From assembly GCF_003008555.2 (NCBI RefSeq), contig NZ_CP043619.1, positions 1 through 64,000 on the forward strand: a stretch of DNA of 64,000 nt, written 5' to 3'. Position 1 is the stretch's first letter. Each line of letters begins with the position of its first letter. Positions 43,503 to 52,519 of the stretch are shown here, one piece after another. The stretch is from Pukyongiella litopenaei (GTDB taxonomy: Bacteria > Pseudomonadota > Alphaproteobacteria > Rhodobacterales > Rhodobacteraceae). The notes under the pieces are model-generated. The model saw only the letters and a list, made by a program, of their open reading frames with translations. It was not told the origin of the DNA and ran no database searches. The position numbers were made by a program, and so were the translations under genes.

Positions 43503-44509
43503 GGTTTGGGCCGACCGGGATCTCCGTGACGCCTGCAGAGCGGTATGAAGGCGCGGCGGGAAACCGTTGGCCCATGAGCATTATGCCCGCACCAGGTGAA
43601 CTTCTGTCGAGCTGGCTGCACCGCCTCGCTTACGCAAACGGCATACCTCCGCACTATTTTGGTGCGCTTCTCGGAGCGCCAGGTCAGAACTGGTCGGCAC
43701 GTCTTGATCGAGCGATGCCAGATCGCATTCTGCAGTTTCTGGGAGAACATACCCACATACCCTTGGAAGACATCGCGGCTCTGACCATTGCTCCTGACTC
43801 CTTGGCCCGGTTGCGTTTGCCCCTGCGGGCATCGCCTCAGCAGAGTTGCGCACCAAAGACGCAGGCGACCTGGCTGCAATTCTGCCCGGCCTGTCTGGCG
43901 GAAGACGAAACGCCCTATTTTCGCCGAGGCTGGAGCCTGGCGACACGCGTTTCTTGCTTTCGTCACGGTTGTCGGCTTCGAGACAAGTGCCCGTCTTGCG
44001 GACAAGGATTGGCTCCGTTCAGCCAGAAGCGTCTTGTGCCGCATCAGATCTGCGCCTGGTGCAGCACGGCCCTCTGCAAACGCACCCGTCCCGCCGCCAA
44101 CGGAGTTCGGCGTCTGGAGCGCCTGATCGACGATCTGCTTCGTTTGCATGCAGCAGGGCATCGAATGGCAGAGGGGCGATCACTCCCGGACCTTCTTGGA
44201 TCAGCCTGCTTTCAATTTGGTAATCAGCGCATGTCCATCGCGCGCCTCCCTCATCGAGATCGCTATCATCTGCTTCGGCAATTGACGGAAGGGCGGTCGA
44301 CGCCTTTCGGAACGCGAAGAAGTCCCGCGATCTCTTATTGGAAACGCGTCGCTCAGGCTGCGCCAGCTTGGAGCGGACTGGTCACATCCTTCAGCGATGC
44401 CGTCCTGCCTCGGCCCAAAGCTGGGCCTTGCTCTACCACCGCTGGCCCGCATTTGGCGGATCTCGTTCAGGCGGCCGCGCGGCTCCATCAGCAGCGGCAG
44501 GTGCCCTGA
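43499..44509 (+). CDS. tniQ: TniQ-family protein (second module)
   Basis: This 336-residue protein has the TniQ core (PAPGELLSSWLHRLAYANG) and zinc-finger cysteines (FCPACLAED, CFRHGCRLRDKCPSC, CAWC). It overlaps tniB by four bases. No terminal repeat could be found between its stop and the scpB gene 17 bases downstream. Confidence 0.85.
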   Translation: MRFGPTGISVTPAERYEGAAGNRWPMSIMPAPGELLSSWLHRLAYANGIPPHYFGALLGAPGQNWSARLDRAMPDRILQFLGEHTHIPLEDIAALTIAPDSLARLRLPLRASPQQSCAPKTQATWLQFCPACLAEDETPYFRRGWSLATRVSCFRHGCRLRDKCPSCGQGLAPFSQKRLVPHQICAWCSTALCKRTRPAANGVRRLERLIDDLLRLHAAGHRMAEGRSLPDLLGSACFQFGNQRMSIARLPHRDRYHLLRQLTEGRSTPFGTRRSPAISYWKRVAQAAPAWSGLVTSFSDAVLPRPKAGPCSTTAGPHLADLVQAAARLHQQRQVP

Positions 44510-44525
44510 TGGTCTGAAGCAGGTT

Positions 44526-45182
44526 TCAAGGGCGCGCGGCCAGCCCAGCGTCATTCAGCTGTTCAGCGTCTGGCAGGTCGCGCAAGCTCTCCATCCCGAA
44601 AGCTGAGAGGAACGCGTCTGTGGTCACGAAGGTATAGGGGGCACCACGACGCGGCGCGCGCGGCCCAGTTCCAATCAGACCGTGTGCATGCAGCCGCCCG
44701 ATCAGATCCCGGCTGATCTCTTTGCCAAAGATATCCTTCAGCCCGTCGCGGGTGATCGGCTGGTGGTAGGCGATCGCCGCCAAAATCGCGACGTCGAACT
44801 CGTTCAGGTCCAGCAGTTGGTCGCTCACATCAGCAGCGGCGCGGATCGCAGGCGCGTAAGCGGTCCGTGTCCGGAACATCCACGCCCCTGCGACCATGGC
44901 AATCTCAAACGCCCGCCCCTCCAGATCGGCGGCCAGATCCTCGACCAGCAGATCAACCGAGGCCGCCTGCCCCACTATGCGCGCCAGATCTTCGCGCGGT
45001 ACAGGCGAGGCAGAGGCAAACAGCACCGCCTCGATCCGGCGCATCCATTCCCGCCAGCGCAATTCCGGCGGCAGGTTGGCCAATTCGCGGTCAATCTGGG
45101 GTTCGGGGCGGTCCTTCGACTTCTTTTCTGGTCGCATGTCCGACCCGTGGAACCGGTTCCCATTTTCGCTATCCATGCTCAT
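44526..45182 (-). CDS. ScpB-like segregation/condensation protein
   Basis: This 218-residue protein has the winged-helix pair of ScpB (RRIEAVLFASASPVPREDLA and LLDLNEFDVAILAAIAYHQPITRDGL). Chromosomal ScpB works with SMC and ScpA; this plasmid copy lies two bases after a DUF1403 gene, with a divergent integrase gene beyond that, a set often seen on Rhodobacteraceae plasmids. It may act in plasmid segregation or regulation of the recombinase. Confidence 0.85.
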   Translation of the reverse strand: MSMDSENGNRFHGSDMRPEKKSKDRPEPQIDRELANLPPELRWREWMRRIEAVLFASASPVPREDLARIVGQAASVDLLVEDLAADLEGRAFEIAMVAGAWMFRTRTAYAPAIRAAADVSDQLLDLNEFDVAILAAIAYHQPITRDGLKDIFGKEISRDLIGRLHAHGLIGTGPRAPRRGAPYTFVTTDAFLSAFGMESLRDLPDAEQLNDAGLAARP

Positions 45183-45184
45183 GC

Positions 45185-46069
45185 CTACACCCCGTACAGC
45201 CGGAAGGTGTCGCGGCCGGTCAATTCGCGGATGGCGCCAAGATCGACCAGCCGGTCGCAGAGTCGCCGCGCGGCGCGATCCGGCAAAGGCAAGGCCGCGG
45301 GGGCCACCGCATCCTGTGTCAGGAAGATCTCAACCGCCTCCCCGGCCCCTTTGGCTCGAAGCTTTGGCGCAACCCCTTTCAAAAGCGCAGCCCGACGCGA
45401 GAGGTCGACAGCCAGACGCGTGGCCTCGACCGCGGATGCGGTCACAGCGCGATGACAGGCTAGGCGCAAATCGTGGCCCCGCTTGCGCAGGTCTGTGCGT
45501 TTCAAACCCGCGGCCAGCAGCGGCACGACATGATCCCAACCAAGCGCCTGGGCGAGGGCGGCGTCCGCGAGGATTAAGGCCGGGACTTCGGCACGGGGTG
45601 CCTCCGTCAGGACAGCATCCAGCACCACCGCGGTACGGGTCAGCGGTGCCCCATTTCCCGCATCCAGCCACGTGGCGATCTGGCAAGACTCGATGGTCGG
45701 TAAAGCTCGGCTCAAAGCCTTGACCGACACCGACCGTTCCACCGCGCGACGCCAGGCAAGGTAGGTTTCGCCTGCCGGACCGGGAAGGTCGCCGGGACGC
45801 AGGAGGTGCACCGCGTCGCGCAATTCCCCCGCCCTCTCCATCCGACCGGAAAGCGCCACGCATGCCTCTGCGGCGTGCAGGGCCAGCCGGTCCCGCAACA
45901 ATGCTTGGGGGACATCGTCTCGTGCAAACACATGATACAGGTGAGTAAGCGCTGCACCTGACAAAAACGCCACATCTTCAAGGGTTTCAACCCGTGTGGC
46001 GATAACCCAGGCTGGCATCCGGGGTATCGTTTCAGGGTCGCTGGTGCGGATGTCGCGAGCAAACGTCAT
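45185..46069 (-). CDS. DUF1403-family protein
   Basis: This 294-residue protein matches the pattern of DUF1403 (MPAWVIATRVETLEDVAFLSGAALTHL is the recognisable N-terminal block; ends GRDTFRLYGV). It is helix-rich, without signal peptide or catalytic motif. The function is unknown. It is paired with scpB and faces away from the tyrosine recombinase. Confidence 0.75.
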   Translation of the reverse strand: MTFARDIRTSDPETIPRMPAWVIATRVETLEDVAFLSGAALTHLYHVFARDDVPQALLRDRLALHAAEACVALSGRMERAGELRDAVHLLRPGDLPGPAGETYLAWRRAVERSVSVKALSRALPTIESCQIATWLDAGNGAPLTRTAVVLDAVLTEAPRAEVPALILADAALAQALGWDHVVPLLAAGLKRTDLRKRGHDLRLACHRAVTASAVEATRLAVDLSRRAALLKGVAPKLRAKGAGEAVEIFLTQDAVAPAALPLPDRAARRLCDRLVDLGAIRELTGRDTFRLYGV

Positions 46070-46144
46070 GCCGGGACGCTATCCCAAGACGGCGCTTTCT
46101 GCCAGCAAATAGCGTAGAAACCGCCTCACACTATCTCTTGCTCT

Positions 46145-46175
46145 AATGTCCAATAAGTTTGCCTTATCGGACATT
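46145..46175. promoter_or_regulatory. inverted repeat before recombinase gene
   Basis: AATGTCCAATAAG (46145-46157) and CTTATCGGACATT (46163-46175) form an inverted repeat, 12 of 13 matching, around a five-base centre in the 157-base divergent spacer. It could be an operator or a recombinase-binding site. Confidence 0.5.
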
Positions 46176-46226
46176 GAAGGCTAGGCTAGAATTCAGCTCC
46201 AAAACACGCGAATTTTCAGGGGATAG

Positions 46227-47324
46227 ATGCCGTCAGACAGCGAGAAATCGAGATCAACGTCCTCTGGCACGTCTGATGATGTTCCCATCCGCGAGAGAGA
46301 TCAAGCGAAATCCGAGTCGATCGCCCTGCCCGCCCATGTTGCTGGTTCCGGAACCCTTGATCGGTTGGTCGACACGGCCCGGGACTACGCCAGAGCCGCG
46401 ACGGCCGAGAACACCAACAAGGCATACGCGGCAGATTGGAAGCACTTCAGCCGCTGGTGCCGGCTGAAAGGAACGGATCCCCTCCCCCCGTCACCGGAAA
46501 TGATCGGGCTCTATCTCGCGGACCTGGCATCCGGTTCAGACCCCTCCCCTGCCCTATCGGTTTCGACGATTGATCGTCGCCTCTCGGGCCTCGCCTGGAA
46601 CTTTGCGCAGCGCGGTTACACGCTCGATCGCAAGGACCGCCACATCGCGACCGTGCTGGCCGGGATCAAACGGCAGCACGCGCGACCACCGGTCCAGAAG
46701 GAGGCCATTCTTCCCGAGGACATCCTCGCCATGGTGGCCACCCTGCCCCACGACCTGCGCGGGCTCAGGGATCGATCCATTCTGCTGCTGGGCTACGCCG
46801 GCGGTCTGCGCCGCTCCGAGATCGTCAGCCTCGACGTACACAAGGACGACACCCCGGATAGCGGCGGTTGGATCGAGGTCCTCGACAAAGGCGCGCTGGT
46901 GACGCTGAATGCCAAGACCGGTTGGCGCGAAATCGAGATCGGGCGCGGTTCCAGCGATCAAACCTGTCCGGTGCACGCATTGGAACAATGGCTGCACTTC
47001 GGACGGATCGACTTCGGACCGGTCTTTGTGCGCACCTCGCGGGACGGAACACGCGCCCTTGAGGCTCGCCTCTCGGACAAGCACGTCGCCCGGCTCGTCA
47101 AACAAACCGTGCTCAGGAGCGGCATTCGATCGAACCTATCGGAGAAGGAACGCCTGGCTTTGTTTTCCGGGCATAGTCTGCGTGCCGGTCTCGCCAGCTC
47201 GGCCGAGGTCGACGAACGCTATGTCCAGAAACAACTCGGACATGCTTCAGCTGAAATGACCCGCCGCTACCAGCGTCGCCGCGACCGGTTTCGCGTGAAC
47301 CTGACCAAGGCCGCTGGTCTTTGA
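46227..47324 (+). CDS. site-specific tyrosine recombinase
   Basis: This 365-residue integrase has an N-terminal SAM-like core-binding domain (ENTNKAYAADWKHFSRWC) and a C-terminal catalytic domain with Arg in GYAGGLRRSEI, HSLRAG, the next His in QLGHAS and the nucleophile Tyr in MTRRYQRRR. It probably resolves plasmid dimers or drives integration. Confidence 0.92.
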   Translation: MPSDSEKSRSTSSGTSDDVPIRERDQAKSESIALPAHVAGSGTLDRLVDTARDYARAATAENTNKAYAADWKHFSRWCRLKGTDPLPPSPEMIGLYLADLASGSDPSPALSVSTIDRRLSGLAWNFAQRGYTLDRKDRHIATVLAGIKRQHARPPVQKEAILPEDILAMVATLPHDLRGLRDRSILLLGYAGGLRRSEIVSLDVHKDDTPDSGGWIEVLDKGALVTLNAKTGWREIEIGRGSSDQTCPVHALEQWLHFGRIDFGPVFVRTSRDGTRALEARLSDKHVARLVKQTVLRSGIRSNLSEKERLALFSGHSLRAGLASSAEVDERYVQKQLGHASAEMTRRYQRRRDRFRVNLTKAAGL

Positions 47325-47330
47325 ATCCGT

Positions 47331-47666
47331 CTAGCCGTCGTTCCTCGTGAGTGCTTTTAGTGTTGCAATGTGACGTGGCAGATCGCTGCGCGACTGAAGG
47401 ATGTCGACGATGATGACTTCCTCAGGCCTATCAATAGACACCACAAAATGCTCCCCTGCCCTGAGATACCGCAGGTCCGCGGTCTCATCGACCAATATGG
47501 AGCAACTTCTGCTATGTGCCTGGCCACTCACAATGGCGTCACAACGCGAAAGAAGTTCCGCCTCGTAGATATCTGCCTGACGCGGTCCGAAGGTTTCGAT
47601 GGTCCAGCGGGCGATCTCAACGAGGCTTTCTTCTGCCCTGCGGGTTAGCCGAAAAGATCGGCTCAT
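47331..47666 (-). CDS. ParE/RelE-superfamily toxin
   Basis: This 111-residue toxin has the ParE fold pattern (FRLTRRAEESLVEIARWTIETFG; C-terminal HFVVSIDRPEEVIIVDILQ). ParE toxins poison gyrase or, in other branches, cleave mRNA. It overlaps the antitoxin stop by four bases (47663-47666) and adds to plasmid stability. Confidence 0.9.
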   Translation of the reverse strand: MSRSFRLTRRAEESLVEIARWTIETFGPRQADIYEAELLSRCDAIVSGQAHSRSCSILVDETADLRYLRAGEHFVVSIDRPEEVIIVDILQSRSDLPRHIATLKALTRNDG

Positions 47667-47920
47667 GATGTGGTCCGCGCCCTCGCAAAAGCCCGACGAA
47701 CCGCATCCGCCCCACCTCCTTCGGCCAAATCGCCACGTTCCGCCTGCTGAAGACCTTCCAAAAGGCTGCCCCGAATGCCGGCGAGCTGCGCCTCTTCCTG
47801 CTCAAGCAGTCTCAAACCCGCCCGCATGGCCTCGCTTACATTCTGGTATCGACCGGATGCCACCAATGCCTGAACCAATTGGTCTTGGGTTTCAGTCAGG
47901 ACAACGTTGCGTGTCACCAT
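47663..47920 (-). CDS. ParD-like antitoxin
   Basis: This 85-residue protein has a ribbon-helix-helix N terminus (NVVLTETQDQLVQALVASGRYQNVSEAMRAG) and an acidic, unstructured toxin-binding tail. ATG 47920 is chosen; the longer frame upstream runs through the resolvase remnant and is a shadow. A perfect palindrome lies 16 bases upstream. Confidence 0.9.
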   Translation of the reverse strand: MVTRNVVLTETQDQLVQALVASGRYQNVSEAMRAGLRLLEQEEAQLAGIRGSLLEGLQQAERGDLAEGGGADAVRRAFARARTTS

Positions 47921-47935
47921 GGAACAAATCTCCTT

Positions 47936-47954
47936 ATTGGCAATATATGCCAAT
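47936..47954. promoter_or_regulatory. ParD operator palindrome
   Basis: ATTGGCAATATATGCCAAT has perfect 7-base arms around a 5-base centre, just upstream of the antitoxin start. A weaker copy (ATTGGCGGTATATGAAT, 48011-48027) lies about 75 bases upstream, which suits cooperative autorepression. Confidence 0.65.
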
Positions 47955-48052
47955 GCAAAGTTTCGGTCAATGTGGTGGAGGCTCGCATCGCCGTTTCTTA
48001 AGGGTCGTCTATTGGCGGTATATGAATTTGCAAACGGCCCTTTTCCATACCC

Positions 48053-48583
48053 CTCATAGGCTATGCGCGCGTCTCCACAGAGGATCAGGCCCCCCTGCCC
48101 CAGTCGGAAGCCCCGCGATGTGCGGGATGCGTTGATATCTTTGAAAAGCACGCTTCTGGCGGCAATCGTGTACGGCAGGACGGCTACGTGGAGCGCCTGA
48201 ACGAGACTGCGCAGGATTGGCAGCCACATTTCCGCCGCCTTCGGCCTGAGATAGTCTGTGAAGACGTTCTGAAGATCATACATAACCCCCTGCCCCATGA
48301 TCGGCGCTGGACCCAAACCCGCCTTTTGCGTGCAGTGAAGGCATATGTGCGGGACGGGTTTCTGCCCCGTGAAGCGCTTGGACGCGCTGGACGTTGCGAA
48401 ATTGAGGACCGCCTGCCCGTGATTGTCGCTGCCATCAGGTGCAAGGATCCAGATATCACGCTGCAGGCAATCTGCGAACGGTTGGAGGCGATGCGAGTGC
48501 GCACCCCTCGTGGGCGAACCAGCTGGCAGCCGTCCTCTGCAAAGATGCCGCTGGAGCGGGCCGAGCATATGGGACTCTTGTAG
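48053..48583 (+). pseudogene. chimeric resolvase remnant without start codon
   Basis: From 48053 the frame reads LIGYARVSTEDQ, the hallmark N terminus of serine resolvases, then CVDIFEKHASGG, with the middle of the catalytic domain missing. It continues in frame to 48583 with a helical, Arg-rich sequence (RPEIVCEDVLKIIHNP) that does not look like a resolvase DNA-binding domain. No ATG lies between the preceding stop and 48053. It is most likely a deletion fusion of a resolvase and another plasmid gene; an in-frame GTG at 48188 could start only the C-terminal part. Confidence 0.55.
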
Positions 48584-48949
48584 AAGCCCGTGACAAGAAC
48601 CCTTTCGTACTGCTCAACCATCAGCTCCCAGAATCATCGCGCCAAAGGCGCCTAAAGTCTCCGAAATATCCAATCCAGGCTGAGGGTTAGTTCACGCGAT
48701 CAGATAAACCTCTCCAGAGACCCAACCTCGCCGATCTCAGTCTTTTTCATTCATAATCAGCAAGTTAGAAGAAAGACGCGGCGTGTCCGCTTATTGGTGT
48801 TGTGGATAACTTTTCCACTATATTTAGATTCTTCTTGCCGGACTCAGATGTTCGTGGCATTTCCATTCTGACGGCAAAACGCGTCAGACGTGGCTTCGAC
48901 CGTCAGAACGATAAAGAGCCTTAGCAAAGGCCATGAGAGGCGGCAGAAC
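48584..48949. other. non-coding region upstream of repA with DnaA-box-like site
   Basis: No gene is seen in this 366-base gap. It contains TGTGGATAA at 48801-48809, a perfect DnaA-box complement, in an AT-richer patch (GGATAACTTTTCCACTATATTTAG). This is the likely repABC promoter region. Confidence 0.5.
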
Positions 48950-50149
48950 ATGGATGATCGAAATACGGGCTACGCGCAAGGCATAGGCTCTTCCGACATC
49001 GGAGCATTCGCAGACAGTCTTGCTGAGTCTCTTGACCGGCAGATGAAAGTTGCGTTCGAGCCAGAAGAACGCAAATCCTTGCGCCGCTTCAGCTCCACCG
49101 AGGTCGCCGAACTCCTGCGCGTTAGTACCTCGAACCTGCGCAACCGCCACAAGGATGGGAGCTTCCCAGAAGTTCACACTGACGGTCGCGGTCATAGGTT
49201 CTACACAGCCGAAGAAGTTGACGACCTCCGCAACATTTTGGCACAGACGGGCAAAAACGCTGACGCGTACCGACCCGGCCGCCGAGATAGCGACCGCCTT
49301 CAGGTTATTTCGGTCGTAAATTTCAAAGGCGGCAGCTCGAAGACAACTACGACGATCCATTTGGCACACAGATATGCCCTGCGCGGCTACCGTGTGCTCG
49401 TACTGGATCTCGACCCGCAAGCCAGTTTGACAACCTTTTTCGGCTTCCGGCCTGAGCTCGAATTCTCCGAAGGCGGTACGATCTATGACGCCTTGAGGTA
49501 CGAGGATCAGGTGCCGCTCGCGGAGGTCATCCAGAAAACATACTTCCACAAACTCGACATGGTCCCGGCTGGCTTGATGTTGTCCGAATACGAGACCGAA
49601 ACAGCGAATGCCCTTGCGCGCAGGGTCCAGCCGATCTTCGCAGAGCGTCTTGCTCTGGCGTTAGAGGAAGTCGATTCCGATTATGACATCGTACTGATCG
49701 ACTGCCCTCCGCAGTTAGGCTTCCTGACATTGACGGCATTGGCAGCGTCCACGGGCCTGCTCGTGACGGTGGTTCCTGGCATGCTCGACATCGCTTCGAT
49801 GAGCCAGTTTCTCAAACTTGCTTCAGAAACGGTCAAAGCCGTCGAGGAGGCGATTGGACGGCATGTCACCTGGGACTTCGTAAAGTTCCTGATCACACGC
49901 TACGAGCCCTCGGACGGACCACAAACGCAAATGGCTGGGTACCTGCGTTCAATCCTCGCGGGCCAAGTCATGACTGAGCCGATGCTGAAGTCGACAGCGA
50001 TTTCTGACGCTGGCATGACTCAGCAAACCATCTACGAGGTAGACCCGGGCCAGCTCATTCGGAAGACCATTGATCGGGCTTTGACCAGCGTGAACAGCGT
50101 TGCCGATGAGCTGGAGCAGACAATCCAAATGGCATGGGGGCGCCGCTGA
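48950..50149 (+). CDS. repA: RepA plasmid-partition ATPase (ParA)
   Basis: This 399-residue protein has an N-terminal winged helix (RRFSSTEVAELLRVSTSNLRN) and a deviant Walker A ATPase (VVNFKGGSSKTTT, then VLVLDLDPQAS, and VLIDCPPQLGF). It is the RepA of a repABC replicon, which drives plasmid segregation and autoregulates the operon. ATG 48950 is preceded by GAGAGGCGG; the frame to 48890 is also open. It overlaps repB by one base. Confidence 0.95.
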   Translation: MDDRNTGYAQGIGSSDIGAFADSLAESLDRQMKVAFEPEERKSLRRFSSTEVAELLRVSTSNLRNRHKDGSFPEVHTDGRGHRFYTAEEVDDLRNILAQTGKNADAYRPGRRDSDRLQVISVVNFKGGSSKTTTTIHLAHRYALRGYRVLVLDLDPQASLTTFFGFRPELEFSEGGTIYDALRYEDQVPLAEVIQKTYFHKLDMVPAGLMLSEYETETANALARRVQPIFAERLALALEEVDSDYDIVLIDCPPQLGFLTLTALAASTGLLVTVVPGMLDIASMSQFLKLASETVKAVEEAIGRHVTWDFVKFLITRYEPSDGPQTQMAGYLRSILAGQVMTEPMLKSTAISDAGMTQQTIYEVDPGQLIRKTIDRALTSVNSVADELEQTIQMAWGRR

Positions 50150-51117
50150 TGGCCCGAAATATCTTCAACCAACCTCCGAAAGACGAGAAAGAGTCGGCTG
50201 CCCCCTCCTCTGCCCCGGTCAAGTCCACGAAGCTACCTGGCTCGGTTGGAGGATTACGGGATTCTCTCCGGGAGATCACTGCCAACTCAATCCGAGACAT
50301 CGAGCCCGACCGAATCGATATGGATGGTCTCCGGGATCGCCTGATCCTGGAAGATAGTAGCATTGAAGATCTCGCCGAAAGCATTCGCAAGCATGGTCAG
50401 CAAGTGCCGATCATGGTTCGTCCCTCTGACCAACCGGATCGATACCGCATCATCTACGGCCGTCGCAGACTTGCAGCCATTCGAAGAGTTGGCGGAACCG
50501 TCAAAGCGATCGTTCGAACCCTCGATGACGATGCTTCTCTGATCGCGCAAGGTCAGGAAAACAACCTGCGGCTGGATCCTTCTTTCATTGAAAAATCTCT
50601 TTTTATCAAAGAGATGCAAGAGGAAGGCTACAAGCCAAGCGTCATTCAGGACGCTCTGGGCCTCACTCGGCAAGGCGTGTCGAACCATCGTGTGGTCATC
50701 GAACAGCTGCCCGACGAGCTTGTCCGGCTTATCGGCCCGGCTCATGGCGTAGGTCGACGCCAATGGGGTGATCTGGCTACACTTTCAGAAAAGGTACCGC
50801 TTGTCGACATTGCGCGTGAGACGCTTGCCGTTCTCCCTGACACCACTCCAAGCTCAGACAAGTTTCAAGCTGTCTTTGTCGCTTGCTCCAGCAAAGCGCG
50901 TGGTCCGGCGAACCCAAGCGCCCGTGGCCATACGACCGTGGTAAAAGACAAAAGTGGTAGCCCTGTCGGTACCTTTTCGGTCGATAGCAAGTCGATCGCT
51001 ATCAAGATCATCCGCAAGGATAACCCGGAATTCGGCCAATGGCTCGAAGAGCGCGCGGAAACCACGCTGCGACAGCTTTTTGAACAATGGCAGAATGAGA
51101 GAGGCTCGGGAACCTGA
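50149..51117 (+). CDS. repB: RepB plasmid-partition DNA-binding protein (ParB)
   Basis: This 322-residue ParB-family protein has the N-terminal CTPase region (SIEDLAESIRKHGQQVPIMV, YGRRRLAAIRR, GQENNLRLDPS) and a central helix-turn-helix (PSVIQDALGLTRQGVSNH). It binds parS sites, of which palindrome candidates are found in and after repC. Confidence 0.94.
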   Translation: MARNIFNQPPKDEKESAAPSSAPVKSTKLPGSVGGLRDSLREITANSIRDIEPDRIDMDGLRDRLILEDSSIEDLAESIRKHGQQVPIMVRPSDQPDRYRIIYGRRRLAAIRRVGGTVKAIVRTLDDDASLIAQGQENNLRLDPSFIEKSLFIKEMQEEGYKPSVIQDALGLTRQGVSNHRVVIEQLPDELVRLIGPAHGVGRRQWGDLATLSEKVPLVDIARETLAVLPDTTPSSDKFQAVFVACSSKARGPANPSARGHTTVVKDKSGSPVGTFSVDSKSIAIKIIRKDNPEFGQWLEERAETTLRQLFEQWQNERGSGT

Positions 51118-51167
51118 TCCCCGGCCAGAACTATAAACACGAGCAGAGGAGAAAGGCGACGGCCAGA

Positions 51168-51220
51168 AAGAAAAGAGCCCCCCAAGGTTTCCCCCGGAGA
51201 GCCCTCATCATCTGATTAGC
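51168..51220 (-). ncRNA. countertranscribed antisense RNA of repABC (incompatibility RNA)
   Basis: In the 240-base repB-repC gap, a minus-strand promoter has TTGACC (51250-51255), a 17-base spacer and TACATC (51227-51232), followed by a short GC-rich transcript and a TTTT run ending near 51168. repABC plasmids encode such a small RNA here, which blocks repC translation and sets copy number. Exact ends are not defined by the sequence alone. Confidence 0.65.
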
Positions 51221-51357
51221 ACCTGAGATGTAGCAATCTCCGACATACCGGTCAAGAGTCACCAATTTGGTGGACGTCTTTTTGTTGCCTTTTCTCGCCA
51301 AAAGCGGCGTGAAGAGCCGGGGAAGTTGTGGGCCGCAATGGTCATCGTTTATCAAAC

Positions 51358-52413
51358 ATGGCATTCACAAAACTTTCCGTTCAATCCTTGGGCGTCGGCA
51401 AGGGCTCCCCCGCCACGTCCACACCTGAAACCGACATCTGGGCAATCTTCCGCGCGCTCAGAGACACTCGCAGCCTGTTCGGTCTCCGTCCAGGACATGT
51501 TCAAACGCTCCAAGCGATGCTGAGCTTTCTCAAGCCTGGGCATGGAGATACAGTGTTCGCTTCAAACGACGAAATCTGCCGCCGAATTGGCGGGATCGAT
51601 GAACGAACCCTCCGTAGGCACATCGATCGCTTTGTCGAACTCGGCTTCATGAAGCGCCACGACAGCCCAAATCGCAAAAGATACCGAGTGAAGTCGTCCG
51701 AAGGTCAATCCATTAGCTATGGCTTGTCGCTAACTCCGTTGCTGGCGCGTGCCGGCGAACTACTTGCGGCAGCCCAAGAGATGGAAAACGCACGTCGGGA
51801 TCGCATATTCTTGCGAAAGCAAATCCTGACCAGACTCGCGCATCTCGACGAAGCTGACCCCGAGAACGAACTCACTCATCAGGTGCGCCGAGTTCTTCGA
51901 AGGAAGCTTTCGATCACGGAATATCGTGCTTTGCTAAGCAAACTGGAAGTTCATTGCGAGCAGATGTCCACCGCGGTGGACGCACCGAATACAATGAAAC
52001 TGCCCGCCAATGACGGACAAACAGTCCGGCACCATTCTAAGTCTAAAAAAGAACAAAAAGATAAAGAAAGCGGGCGCGACAGCGAAACACCTCCTCTGCA
52101 AACACTCACATCCATTTGCGACCAAGCCACATCGTTCGCCGCGACTTCGCTTAGAAACTGGCACGATGTCGAAAGCCATGCCAGAACACTCGCTCCAATG
52201 ATGGGAATCCACAAAAGCACATTCGAAAGCGCTGCAAGAAAGATCGGCGCTCAAAAAGCATCGTGCGCTATCTTCATAATTCTCCAAATGAGCAACCGCA
52301 TCCGAGACTTTGGAGCGTACTTCCACAGCATCACGCTCGGTCGCAAAGAAACTGACTTCAATCCATCACTCTTGTTGGAGAGGCTTTCTCGTTCTGGAGA
52401 AGCTACTACATGA
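51358..52413 (+). CDS. repC: RepC plasmid replication initiator
   Basis: This 351-residue protein has the RepC N terminus (TDIWAIFRALRDTRSLFGLRPGHVQTLQAML) and a winged helix (SNDEICRRIGGIDERTLRRHIDRFVELGF). The origin normally lies within repC: an A-rich segment is present near 52035-52072, and a parS-like palindrome at 51966. ATG 51358 is chosen over GTG 51328. Confidence 0.94.
   Translation: MAFTKLSVQSLGVGKGSPATSTPETDIWAIFRALRDTRSLFGLRPGHVQTLQAMLSFLKPGHGDTVFASNDEICRRIGGIDERTLRRHIDRFVELGFMKRHDSPNRKRYRVKSSEGQSISYGLSLTPLLARAGELLAAAQEMENARRDRIFLRKQILTRLAHLDEADPENELTHQVRRVLRRKLSITEYRALLSKLEVHCEQMSTAVDAPNTMKLPANDGQTVRHHSKSKKEQKDKESGRDSETPPLQTLTSICDQATSFAATSLRNWHDVESHARTLAPMMGIHKSTFESAARKIGAQKASCAIFIILQMSNRIRDFGAYFHSITLGRKETDFNPSLLLERLSRSGEATT
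51966..51981. repeat. parS-like palindrome in repC
   Basis: GTCCACCGCGGTGGAC is a perfect 16-base palindrome inside the coding sequence of repC. An identical copy lies at 52415-52430 and a degenerate one at 53723-53738. These are the probable RepB-binding centromere sites. Confidence 0.7.
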
Positions 52414-52414
52414 C

Positions 52415-52430
52415 GTCCACCGCGGTGGAC
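52415..52430. repeat. parS-like palindrome downstream of repC
   Basis: This is a second identical GTCCACCGCGGTGGAC copy, two bases after the repC stop codon. Confidence 0.7.
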
Positions 52431-52519
52431 ATGTTGAGAGGCAGAGAGGGGTTGTGAAAGGGGTGACGGGAAGTGAGATCGGGAGAGTGGCTTCCGGCGC
52501 CCGTCGTGGAGAAGATCTG

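Noticed and set aside
47954-48568. Long upstream extension of the ParD antitoxin frame
   Set aside because: It crosses the operator palindrome and runs antisense to the resolvase remnant; the ribbon-helix-helix begins at 47920.
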